NCBI GenBank assembly: GCA_016872795.1
Contig: VGYZ01000020.1
Coordinates: 1-52,000, forward strand
Direction of reading: 5' to 3'
Source: Planctomycetota bacterium
Lineage (GTDB): Bacteria > Planctomycetota > UBA1135 > GCA-002686595
DNA length: 52,000 nucleotides
Shown: positions 8,359 through 15,524 of the stretch, one piece after another
Position numbering within the stretch: position 1 is the first letter of the stretch
Layout: each line of letters opens with the position of its first letter
Made by a program: the position numbers and the translations under genes
The notes under the pieces: generated by a model
What the model was told of the DNA's origin: nothing
The model's input: only the letters and a program-made list of their open reading frames with translations
Database searches by the model: none

Positions 8359-10020
8359 TCAGCGTGCGCGCCGCAGCATGAAAAGCTCGACGGCGAGCGG
8401 TTCCTTCATGGGACGGACGATCTCGAGGCGGCCGATGGCGGCGCGCTGCCAGCCGGAGCCCTCGAGCCGCCGCACATAGTCGTCGAAGAACTCGCGACCC
8501 GCGCGGCCGCGCAGGTGGTGCGGCTCGCTGAAGAGCAGCACATCGAAGCGCGCGGCCCATTCGAACAGGCGCTCGTCGCCCCAGTGCGGATCGACGCCGC
8601 CGATCGAGATGTGCGTTTTCTCGGCGAGCTCTCTTGCGAATGTGCCGCGGTCGCGAGCGTGAGCGAGCAGTCCGTACTGGAGCCCCGCGGGTGCGACTTC
8701 TTCGGTCAGGTCAACCCAGCCGATGCGCTCCGTGGGGCCGACGGACTGGCCGACGAGCTCGAAGAAACGCTCCGACTCGTCACGAGCGAGACCGAGCGAG
8801 CGCAGGCGCCGGCTCCCTCGGAGGTCGCGTTGAGTCGCGAGCTCAACGAGCTGGTACTCGCGCACCTCGGGCTTCGGCGAGAGGAAGCCGAGCCTCTGTG
8901 AGAGCCACGCCGTGTCGAGGCCCGGCCATGCGGCGCACACGAGGACGGCGGTGGCGATGCTTCCGCTGCGCTGGAGTCGTGACTGGGGCAGCACTCCGCT
9001 CCAGCCGATGCCGGAGAGAGCCCACAGCGCGGGGCCGGCCGGAATCAGGAAGCGGGGGAGGTGGAACGGGTGTCCGAGAACGCCGACGAGCATCACGGCC
9101 GCGACGAAGAGCAGCGCGCGCACGGCGGGGCGACGCGCTTCGCGCACGGCGAGCAGCACGCCGATCGCAAGCAGCAGCGCCGCGCGCGGATTCGGCGCGA
9201 AGAAGCTCGTGATGTTGAGCAGGCGTACCTTCCACGAGGCTTGCACCATCTCCTGATTGCCCGTGATCCACTCGATGAAGGCGGTGCGATGTTCCGCCGC
9301 GCGCTCGAGGCCGCCCGGGAGCGGAAGCAGGAACCACCATGCGAGCAGGACCGAGGGCACGAGCGACATGTCGCGCAGGCTGGCGAGTGCGGCGCGGGCT
9401 CGTCCTCTGCGCGCGGCGAGACCGAACTCGACGAGTTCGTCGAGCGCGAGCCCCGCGGCGAGCAGCAGCCCGTAGTTGAACTTCGTGAAGAAGGCGAGCG
9501 CGAGTGCTGCTCCGGCAGCGAGGTCCGTTCGGCGGCAGGTCCTCGCGAGCGCGAGCTCGCGGCGACGGATCCACAGCCACAACGCGAGCGCTGTCGCGCA
9601 GGCGGCGGGAACCTCGAGCAAGACCGTCCCCGCGAAGCTCAGCGCCAAGGGCGACATCGCGGCGGCGAGCAGCGCGAGCCACCCGGCGGCTTCGCATCCG
9701 CTGGCGCGTCGCGCCACGCAGAACACCGCGAGAATCGTCGCGCACCACAGCAGCGTGCAGAAGACGCGCGCTCCATGCTCCGAGATGCCGAAGACGAACT
9801 GCTCCAATCCAAGGACGAGTGGAAACACGAACGGATAGCGCTCGCAATCGAGCAGCGCGTCCGCGAAGCCGCCCACATCGAGCGTGGCGAGCGCGCAGGT
9901 CATGCGCCATGCGGGGCCAGCGGCATGCATGGTCTCGTCCCAACCCCACGCGATGCGAGCGTCGAGGGGCAGGCACCAGACGAGCGCGAGCAGGGCGACA
10001 ACGAGGAAGACGAGGCGCAT
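8359..10020 (-). CDS. GT39/ArnT-like polytopic membrane glycosyltransferase
   Basis: This 553-residue integral membrane protein starts directly with a transmembrane helix. After it, GWDETMHAAG places the acidic pair Asp28/Glu29 in the first external loop, where GT39 (PMT/ArnT-like) enzymes carry their catalytic acidic residues. About ten further hydrophobic helices follow, including the family-typical FTKFNYGLLLAAG segment after an arginine-rich cytoplasmic loop. The C-terminal ~170 residues form a soluble extracytoplasmic domain. The expected activity is transfer of a sugar from a polyprenyl-phosphate donor to a protein or lipid. The gene is divergent from a membrane-anchored SGNH protein (130 bp gap), which suggests, but does not prove, a shared role in cell-surface glycan synthesis and modification. 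Confidence 0.85.
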   Translation of the reverse strand: MRLVFLVVALLALVWCLPLDARIAWGWDETMHAAGPAWRMTCALATLDVGGFADALLDCERYPFVFPLVLGLEQFVFGISEHGARVFCTLLWCATILAVFCVARRASGCEAAGWLALLAAAMSPLALSFAGTVLLEVPAACATALALWLWIRRRELALARTCRRTDLAAGAALALAFFTKFNYGLLLAAGLALDELVEFGLAARRGRARAALASLRDMSLVPSVLLAWWFLLPLPGGLERAAEHRTAFIEWITGNQEMVQASWKVRLLNITSFFAPNPRAALLLAIGVLLAVREARRPAVRALLFVAAVMLVGVLGHPFHLPRFLIPAGPALWALSGIGWSGVLPQSRLQRSGSIATAVLVCAAWPGLDTAWLSQRLGFLSPKPEVREYQLVELATQRDLRGSRRLRSLGLARDESERFFELVGQSVGPTERIGWVDLTEEVAPAGLQYGLLAHARDRGTFARELAEKTHISIGGVDPHWGDERLFEWAARFDVLLFSEPHHLRGRAGREFFDDYVRRLEGSGWQRAAIGRLEIVRPMKEPLAVELFMLRRAR

Positions 10021-10075
10021 GCGCTTGGCTAGGGTACGGGAGTGCGGGCCGGGCGTCGAAGCCTGCGGGTCGCTT

Positions 10076-10146
10076 GACCCTCGAAGCGGCCACTTCCATA
10101 CTCGCCCGCGCTTTCATGCGCGCACATTGTCCGAGCTTCGAGGGTC
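10076..10146. promoter_or_regulatory. 12-bp perfect inverted repeat in the divergent gap
   Basis: The arms GACCCTCGAAGC (10076-10087) and GCTTCGAGGGTC (10135-10146) are perfect reverse complements, separated by 47 bases. The right arm ends four bases before the GTG start at 10151 and so covers its ribosome-binding position. It could be a two-site operator for both divergent genes, or an RNA structure that hides the start. I see no recognisable regulator consensus. Confidence 0.5.
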
Positions 10147-10150
10147 GACG

Positions 10151-11443
10151 GTGAGCGCGCAGCGCTGGACCGCGTTCTCGCTGTCGCTCTCGGTCGCGCT
10201 GTGCAGCGCGGCGGCCGTGCTGTTCTGGCAGTCGCGCGTGCGCCGTCGCTCCGTCGAGCTCGAGATCGATACGCGCGGCTACGACCCGAAGGCACCGCCC
10301 GCGCTCGCTCCCGAAGAGGCTTCGGTGCCCACCGTGTTGGAGTGCGCGCATCCGCTCTACCCGCCGTCGACATTCCGGCGCACTCCGTGGGATCCGGCGG
10401 ATTTCCCTCAGCCTACGGCGGCGCGCGGCAACCCGCTGCGCTTCGACCCGCAGTCCGGTTTCATGTTCTCCGGCGGGATGGACCGCCGCCGAGCGTGGGC
10501 GGAGCACCCCGAAGGCGGTTGGTCGGTGCGCACCAACAGTTTCGGTCTGCGCGACGACGACGAGCCGTCGGCGGAGCGTCCCGACCTGCGCCTCGTGGTG
10601 CTCGGCGATTCCCACACCTCCGGTTTCTGCAATAACCGCGAGAGTTTCGCGCAGCTTGTGGAGGCGCGACTCTCGTCGACACGCCAAGGGCAGCGCATCG
10701 AGGCGCTCAATGCCGCCGTCCCGGGCTACACCTTCCAGCACTACCTCGGCGCGCTCGAGCGCACGCTCGCGTTCGCGCCCGATGTGGCGATCATTGCGCT
10801 CTATGGCGGCAACGACTTCGGTGAGTCGCTCGGCCACCAGCACCGCGCTCACGGAACCGCTCGCGGCGATCTCGCGGCCCTTCAGGCGCGTCTCGCTGCG
10901 GCACAGGACCTCGATCCCGAGCTCGTCTCGCAGGCGCTGTTCTCCGTCGAGCAGTTTCGATTCGATCCGCCGCAGGTCGAAGTCGCGTTGCAGGCCGCGC
11001 GCGATGTGTTGACCGAGATTCAGGTCACTTGTACGCGCTTCGGCGTCATCCCGCTCTTCGTGTATGTGCCTTCCTCGCTCGAAGTCGAGTTCGAGCGTCG
11101 GCGCGAGCGCTTCGAAGCCGCGCTCGCCGCGCTGGGTGTGACGCGCGCGGACTGTGCGGTGCTCGATCGGCTCGCCGATAGCACGCTCGCGTTCCTCGCT
11201 TCGCGCGGCTGTGCGACTCTCGACCTGCGCCCCGCCTTCCGCATCAGCGCGGCGAAGCTCTACTGGGACGAGGACTTTCATCTCGCCGTCGAGGGCCATG
11301 CCCTTGCAGCTCGCGAAATCGCGGCGACTTTGGAGCACATGGTGCCGCCGGACGCTTGCCGCGTGCGTCGCGGCTCTCCGTCCCTCGATATCGAAGCGCG
11401 TCGTGCACTGTTCTCGCCTGGTGCCTGTGAGCCAGTGAAGTAG
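10151..11443 (+). CDS. Membrane-anchored SGNH hydrolase-like protein
   Basis: This 430-residue protein starts at the GTG directly before a single N-terminal membrane helix (FSLSLSVALCSAAAVLFW); the open frame extends to 9884, but that part has no protein-like character. SGNH motifs are complete: GDSHTSGF with Ser154 (block I), the NAAVPGYTFQHY segment (block II), ALYGGNDFGE with Asn221 (block III), and YWDEDFHLAVEGH near the C-terminus (block V, Asp and His). The overall form, a membrane anchor followed by SGNH, resembles AlgX/DltD-like or O-acetyl-esterase proteins acting on surface polysaccharides. The divergent GT39-type gene supports an envelope role. It ends 50 bp before the cyanophycinase-like gene. 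Confidence 0.82.
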   Translation: MSAQRWTAFSLSLSVALCSAAAVLFWQSRVRRRSVELEIDTRGYDPKAPPALAPEEASVPTVLECAHPLYPPSTFRRTPWDPADFPQPTAARGNPLRFDPQSGFMFSGGMDRRRAWAEHPEGGWSVRTNSFGLRDDDEPSAERPDLRLVVLGDSHTSGFCNNRESFAQLVEARLSSTRQGQRIEALNAAVPGYTFQHYLGALERTLAFAPDVAIIALYGGNDFGESLGHQHRAHGTARGDLAALQARLAAAQDLDPELVSQALFSVEQFRFDPPQVEVALQAARDVLTEIQVTCTRFGVIPLFVYVPSSLEVEFERRRERFEAALAALGVTRADCAVLDRLADSTLAFLASRGCATLDLRPAFRISAAKLYWDEDFHLAVEGHALAAREIAATLEHMVPPDACRVRRGSPSLDIEARRALFSPGACEPVK

Positions 11444-11493
11444 TGGGTTTTTTTCGACTGCGGCACAACGGGGATCCAAGGAGATTCGAGTCC

Positions 11494-12603
11494 ATGAAGT
11501 TGCCTCGTGTTGCTGATCTCACGGCGCTCATCTGTCTCGTCGTCGGTACCGGATGTGCGACCTTCTCCGCAGCGCCACAGCTCTCCGATGGCACGCTGCT
11601 CGTGATCGGGGGCGGGCTCGACAACGATACGGCGCCGATCTACCAACGGTTCGTCGAGCGGGCGAGCGCGAGCGGCGAGGCGCGCATCGTGATCGTGTCC
11701 GCGGCCACGGGGCCGCAGGAGGAGGAGATCACGGACAAGACGGAGGCGCTGCGCGTGTGGGCGCCGCTCGTGCCGGTGAGTTCCGTGCGGCGCGAGACGA
11801 GCACGGAGGAGACCGTCGCAAGCATCGATGCCGCGAGCGCGCTACTCTTCACGGGCGGTGACCAGCAACGCATCACGGATCGCTATCGTCCAGCGGGCGC
11901 GGAAACGCCGGAGTGGCGAGCGATGAAGCGCCTGCTCGCGCGCGGCGGAGTGATCGCTGGCTGCAGTGCGGGCGATGCGATGATGGGGGAGTGGATGCTG
12001 AAGGGTGGCGGGAGCGCAGCCGCGCTCGGCATCGCGCTGCCGGTGGAGGTCGGCGAAGAGCCAGCAGCTCTCGGTCCGCGCACGGGGTCGGGCATGGCGT
12101 TTCTTCCGTGGGCGCTGACCGACTCGCACTTCTTCGAGCGCGATCGCGTGGGGCGACTCGTGGCGGCGCAAGAGCAACGCGGAATGCGCTTGGGCATCGG
12201 CGTCGGCGAGGACGCGTGCGTCGAGATCGACCTCGCGACCGGCATGCTGCGCGGCGTGGGCGTGTCGGAGTCGCTGATCGTCGACGCGTCGGGGCTCGTG
12301 CGGGACGGGGTGCGACGCGATGGCTTGCGTGCGCGTGTCGTCGGCGACGGGGAGAGCGTGTCGCTGGTCGAGTGGCTCGAGCGACCCGCGAACTCTCCCG
12401 TGCCGCGCCCTGCTGGCGAAGTGCGCGTCGTTCCGGTCGCGGAGCCTGGCCAGAATCGGCAGCTAGCACTGTGGCGCCTGTTTCGAACGGCGGGACGCGA
12501 GGGCGAACCTGCACAACGGCTCCAGCTCGACGGCTTCGAGGTGCTCGCGTGGCCAGCGGGTGACGGAGAAGTCGCCTTCGAGCTCGCCCCGCGCGCTCCC
12601 TGA
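11494..12603 (+). CDS. Exported cyanophycinase-like S51 serine peptidase (lipoprotein)
   Basis: This 369-residue protein starts at the ATG with a good ribosome-binding site (AAGGAG about ten bases upstream) and carries a lipobox-like VGTGC (Cys21). The fold matches cyanophycinase and peptidase E (S51): a glycine-rich LLVIGGGLDND opening, FTGGDQQRI near residue 119, a nucleophile elbow AGCSAGDAMMGE with Ser158, and LTDSHFFERDRVGRL, where cyanophycinases have DxHFxxRxRxGRL. The nucleophile motif reads SAGD rather than the usual SAGA. Cyanophycinases split cyanophycin into beta-Asp-Arg dipeptides. Export suggests scavenging of external beta-aspartyl polymers or peptides. No cyanophycin synthetase is visible here, so the substrate is open. 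Confidence 0.87.
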   Translation: MKLPRVADLTALICLVVGTGCATFSAAPQLSDGTLLVIGGGLDNDTAPIYQRFVERASASGEARIVIVSAATGPQEEEITDKTEALRVWAPLVPVSSVRRETSTEETVASIDAASALLFTGGDQQRITDRYRPAGAETPEWRAMKRLLARGGVIAGCSAGDAMMGEWMLKGGGSAAALGIALPVEVGEEPAALGPRTGSGMAFLPWALTDSHFFERDRVGRLVAAQEQRGMRLGIGVGEDACVEIDLATGMLRGVGVSESLIVDASGLVRDGVRRDGLRARVVGDGESVSLVEWLERPANSPVPRPAGEVRVVPVAEPGQNRQLALWRLFRTAGREGEPAQRLQLDGFEVLAWPAGDGEVAFELAPRAP

Positions 12604-12612
12604 AGCACGACA

Positions 12613-12646
12613 CCCCGCCCGCGAGGCGCTTGGCTCGCGGACGGGG
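12613..12646. terminator. GC-rich hairpin between convergent genes, likely bidirectional terminator
   Basis: The arms CCCCGCCCGCGAG and CTCGCGGACGGGG pair over 13 positions with one mismatch around an 8-base loop. The hairpin begins 10 bases after the stop of the cyanophycinase-like gene, and the opposing gene ends at 12702. No strong T-run follows on either strand. Confidence 0.6.
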
Positions 12647-12701
12647 AGTCGGCAACACGGCGCTACTGATTTGCCGCGCGCCTGCGGCGTTCAGCCTGCG
12701 C

Positions 12702-13925
12702 TCACGGCAGGTTGAAGTTGAGGATCGAGTTCGTCACGTGCGGGGCGCCGATGCGCACCGCGGGGCTCGTCGGCGAGGTGTTGCAGCTGCCGAAGTCCTC
12801 GAACTGGCGGCCGAGGTTGATGCCGGCCCAGTCGTAGGCGGGGAAGCCGCCGATCGTCTCGCTGCCTTCGTACCACTCGAGCGAGTTGACGCCGGTGCAG
12901 CCGTTCGTGAGCAGCATCGAGCCGTAGTCGAAGAGCACCGTCTCCATGCCGGGGAACACGGCGGGGTTCGTCCACATGCCGATGCGCTTCTGCGTGAAGC
13001 GGGTGTTCGGCGTCATCTGAACTTGCGTGCCGCACATCCCCAACGCGTTGACGAAGGTGTTGATGAACTGACCGGCAGCGGGGACCATATTGGCGCACAG
13101 GCAGTAGGCGGCGAGCGCCGTGACCACGCCGTTTGCGGGCTCGCGGTAGGTGCAGATGTTCGCTCCTGCGGCCCAGTTGTTCCAGCGGAACGAGCCCTGC
13201 ACGATCGGACCGTCGCTGATCGGCGTGTTGACCGTGGAGGGGACGAAGCCGGTGCCCGGGCCGACGATCGAGAAGCTCTTCGCGGGATCGAAGCCGCCCG
13301 GGGGAGCCGGACGCGCGGAGCTCGCGGTGTGGTGCACTTGGTCGCACTCGTGGCTCAGCGCCCACGCCACGCTCCACTGGCCCGTGCCGCAGTCGAGCGC
13401 GTAGTCGATGTGGCCAGAGACATAGAGGCGCGGGTATGTGCCGAGCGACGCCGGACGATCGAGCGGCGTGACGGGAACCGCGGCGGTGGGGAGGATGTCC
13501 CCGTTCAGGATGAAGCGCCACACCGTGAGGTTGATGGCGCCGGGGATGCTCGACTCCTTCCAGTTGCGCGAGTACTGCGCACGCAGGCCGCCCGACCAGT
13601 GGAGCGTGTTCGTCGGACAGTCGCGCAACTGCAGGCGGATGTTGTACTGGCCGCAGTAGACCGCGCCGCCGAGCATCAGCGGCTGCGGCGTGCCGAGATC
13701 GACGCAGTAGACCTTGTTGAGCGCGAGGTTGCAGTTGTCGAAGGCGAGCCAGCGCGCGTCGGTGCCAAGGATCCTGGGGAAGTTCGGCAGGACCACGCCG
13801 GCCGGAGCGCAGCAGGCACCGCCGTCGAGGTTGTCCGGGCCACACGCCTGAGCACTGGCGGGCGCGGCGGCGAGGGCGGCGGTGAAGCCGAGGGTGAGAG
13901 CGATGCGGGAGAGAGTCTGGAACAT
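12702..13925 (-). CDS. Secreted protein of unknown function, Cys-rich, planctomycete type
   Basis: This 407-residue protein starts at an ATG preceded by AGAGGA and has a classic signal peptide (LTLGFTAALAAAPASAQA, cleavage after ASA). The mature start, CGPDNLDGGACCAP, is followed by many scattered Cys (CNLALNKVYC, CGTGQW, CTYREP, YCLC), suggesting a disulphide-rich extracellular fold. There are many aromatic residues and no recognisable enzyme motif. The SHECDQVHH segment is not a standard HExxH zinc-protease motif because the spacing is wrong. I do not recognise a family with a known role. The gene is monocistronic, with its own upstream region (13926-14049) and a hairpin at its 3' side. Confidence 0.85.
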   Translation of the reverse strand: MFQTLSRIALTLGFTAALAAAPASAQACGPDNLDGGACCAPAGVVLPNFPRILGTDARWLAFDNCNLALNKVYCVDLGTPQPLMLGGAVYCGQYNIRLQLRDCPTNTLHWSGGLRAQYSRNWKESSIPGAINLTVWRFILNGDILPTAAVPVTPLDRPASLGTYPRLYVSGHIDYALDCGTGQWSVAWALSHECDQVHHTASSARPAPPGGFDPAKSFSIVGPGTGFVPSTVNTPISDGPIVQGSFRWNNWAAGANICTYREPANGVVTALAAYCLCANMVPAAGQFINTFVNALGMCGTQVQMTPNTRFTQKRIGMWTNPAVFPGMETVLFDYGSMLLTNGCTGVNSLEWYEGSETIGGFPAYDWAGINLGRQFEDFGSCNTSPTSPAVRIGAPHVTNSILNFNLP

Positions 13926-14049
13926 GGTGGGGAGTCCTCTTTTTCTTGAGCGGTTCAGGAGCGGGCCGAGCGCGGCCGTCACCCCCCAAGTGCGCCCATG
14001 GCCTCGCTATGGACACCTAACCCGGACGAAAACCGAAACGAGCCTCGAA

Positions 14050-14087
14050 AGCCCATTCTTGGGCTCAGGAAGGGCCATGCACGGCCC
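14050..14087 (-). terminator. Paired hairpins downstream of the membrane-protein operon
   Basis: Two short hairpins follow the stop at 14094. The first has GGGCC/GGCCC arms (14072-14076, 14083-14087). The second has perfect 6-bp AGCCCA/TGGGCT arms with a 4-base loop (14050-14065), followed on the minus strand by TTTCG. Together they fit a rho-independent terminator with a weak U-tract. Confidence 0.5.
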
Positions 14088-14093
14088 CTCGGC

Positions 14094-14432
14094 TCAGCCG
14101 AGTAGCCACCAGACGAGCAGGCCCGTCCCGCAAGAGAAACCGTTGGCCGCGAAGGAGCAGAGGAGGGCTCTCCCGAGGCCGAGGTCCCGGCGCAGAGCCA
14201 GCAGGCCGAGCCCTTCGACGAGTGCGATCCCGACCTCCGCCGCGAGCACGGAGCCGCTCCCGGGCCGGACCTCGTACTGCCACCAGGTGAACAGCGGATG
14301 CGTGAGCAGGTTCAGCGCCAGTGCGACGAGAGGTAAGTGCCACCAGCTTCCGGCACGCTGCGCGGCACCCAGCGCATACACCGGAAGCTCGAGCACGAGC
14401 GTCCACAGGAACAGCGCGAACCAGAGCGTCAT
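14094..14432 (-). CDS. Small polytopic membrane protein of unknown function
   Basis: This 112-residue protein has three or four hydrophobic helices (FALFLWTLVLELPVYAL; PLVALALNLLTHPLFTWW; VGIALVEGLGLLAL; and the C-terminal CGTGLLVWWLL). It contains no soluble domain. The ATG overlaps the upstream stop as ATGA, so translation is very likely coupled to the 302-residue membrane protein before it. The same reading frame continues far upstream, but that portion is arginine-rich shadow sequence, which is why I start at 14432. A HPLFTWWQYE segment is the only notable conserved-looking block. No family is recognised; a partner subunit role for the preceding membrane protein is inference. Confidence 0.8.
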   Translation of the reverse strand: MTLWFALFLWTLVLELPVYALGAAQRAGSWWHLPLVALALNLLTHPLFTWWQYEVRPGSGSVLAAEVGIALVEGLGLLALRRDLGLGRALLCSFAANGFSCGTGLLVWWLLG

Positions 14433-15337
14433 GACCCACGCAGCGTACCGCTGCGGGCGAGCAAATACGCGATCACCGAGAGCTCGATCCAGCCATGCGC
14501 GATCGCGATCTGCAGGTAGGTCGAGCGCGTCTCCACCGGAGCGAACCAGCCGCAGATCGGTACGGCGATGCACACGAGCGCACAGAGCCAGAGTCCGCGG
14601 AGGCCAAAGTCCTGGCGCAGCGTCGTGCGCGATCCACCGGGAAGCTGCCACGACCAGATGCCGTAGTGCACGAGTTGAGCGAACGCGAAGGACCGCACGA
14701 GCGCGTCGCCGAGCGGATTCTCGAGGCCGGGTGCGAGCTCGCGGACGAGGCGCGCGCCGTCGAAGGCTCCGAGTGCTTCTCTGCCGACGCTCGCGTTCGA
14801 CGCCGCAGCGACACATGCCGCACCGACGATGTAGAAGAGCAGCACGCCGCGGCGCGAGCCACGCGACGGGCTCCAAGCAAGCCACAGCAGCAGCGCGACG
14901 AGATTGTGAGCATGCGCCAGCAAGAGCAGCGTCTCGCGTGCGGCCAGCAAGGCCAGTCCACCGAGCACCGCGACGCCGAGCGCCCAGTACAGGCGCGAGC
15001 GTCGCCCTCTCGCTCCGCCGATCGCGGCACACGCGACGGCCGCGATGCCGCACGCAAGCTCCGCCTCGATCGGGATTGGAGCTCCTGTGAGCAACACGAT
15101 GCGCAGGAGCGTCATGGCGAGCAGCGCGAGCGCCACGCAGGCCGCCGTAGCGCCGCCGAAGCCGCCCGGCTTGCGCAGCCACAGTGCGCGCATGTCTCCG
15201 ATCACATGGGGCACGCCGAACACGATCGGCCCGATCAGCAGGGCGCCGAGGGGAGCGACCGCCGCGAGCAGCGCCGCCACCGCGATCGCGAGCGGCAGCC
15301 GCGCATTCCATGCGCGCTCAGCGACCGCCGCTTCCAT
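14429..15337 (-). CDS. Polytopic membrane protein with conserved-looking His motifs, function unknown
   Basis: This 302-residue protein has about eight predicted membrane helices. Several helices carry isolated His residues: IVFGVPHVIGDMRAL in helix 2, LLLLAHAHNLVALL mid-protein, FAQLVHYGIWSWQLP, and IAIAHGWIELSVIAYL near the end. Intramembrane His of this kind occurs in membrane di-iron or carotenoid-oxygenase proteins such as the Brp/Blh family (GxPHGxxDH), but the match here is too weak to assign that activity. It sits between a 56-residue single-helix protein (20-bp overlap) and a 112-residue membrane protein (ATGA overlap), forming a tightly coupled operon. Confidence 0.8.
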   Translation of the reverse strand: MEAAVAERAWNARLPLAIAVAALLAAVAPLGALLIGPIVFGVPHVIGDMRALWLRKPGGFGGATAACVALALLAMTLLRIVLLTGAPIPIEAELACGIAAVACAAIGGARGRRSRLYWALGVAVLGGLALLAARETLLLLAHAHNLVALLLWLAWSPSRGSRRGVLLFYIVGAACVAAASNASVGREALGAFDGARLVRELAPGLENPLGDALVRSFAFAQLVHYGIWSWQLPGGSRTTLRQDFGLRGLWLCALVCIAVPICGWFAPVETRSTYLQIAIAHGWIELSVIAYLLARSGTLRGS

Positions 15338-15488
15338 CGTCGCGCTTCCACAGCTTGCGCAGCGCGAGGAGCACCAACGCGAGAGCCACCACACCGGCGA
15401 CGGCGAGAACCAGCGGATTCAGCCGTTCCAGCGGCCCTTCGGAAGGGACGAACTCGTCCGCGAGTGCGAGCGACAGCATCGAGCGCAT
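15318..15488 (-). CDS. Small single-helix membrane protein (56 aa)
   Basis: This short frame starts with ATG at 15488 and ends within the next gene. It encodes 56 residues: a short polar N-terminus, one hydrophobic helix (VLAVAGVVALALVLLAL) and a basic tail (RKLWKRDDGSGGR) that would sit in the cytoplasm. A second in-frame ATG at codon 4 is possible. Its 20-bp overlap with the 302-residue membrane protein gene, its orientation and its proper membrane-protein layout argue for a real, translationally coupled gene. Function unknown. Confidence 0.6.
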   Translation of the reverse strand: MRSMLSLALADEFVPSEGPLERLNPLVLAVAGVVALALVLLALRKLWKRDDGSGGR

Positions 15489-15524
15489 GGACGGAGGCTA
15501 CTTCCTGCTCGCCGTGCGATTCAA

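Noticed and set aside
13330-13360. HExxH-like zinc motif (SHECDQVHH) in the secreted unknown protein
   Set aside because: The spacing between the first His-Glu and the next His is not that of HExxH, and no third ligand is visible.
14094-15311. A single 405-residue minus-strand gene
   Set aside because: Its first ~290 residues are Arg-rich shadow of the 302-residue membrane protein; only the last 112 residues, after an ATGA overlap, look like protein.
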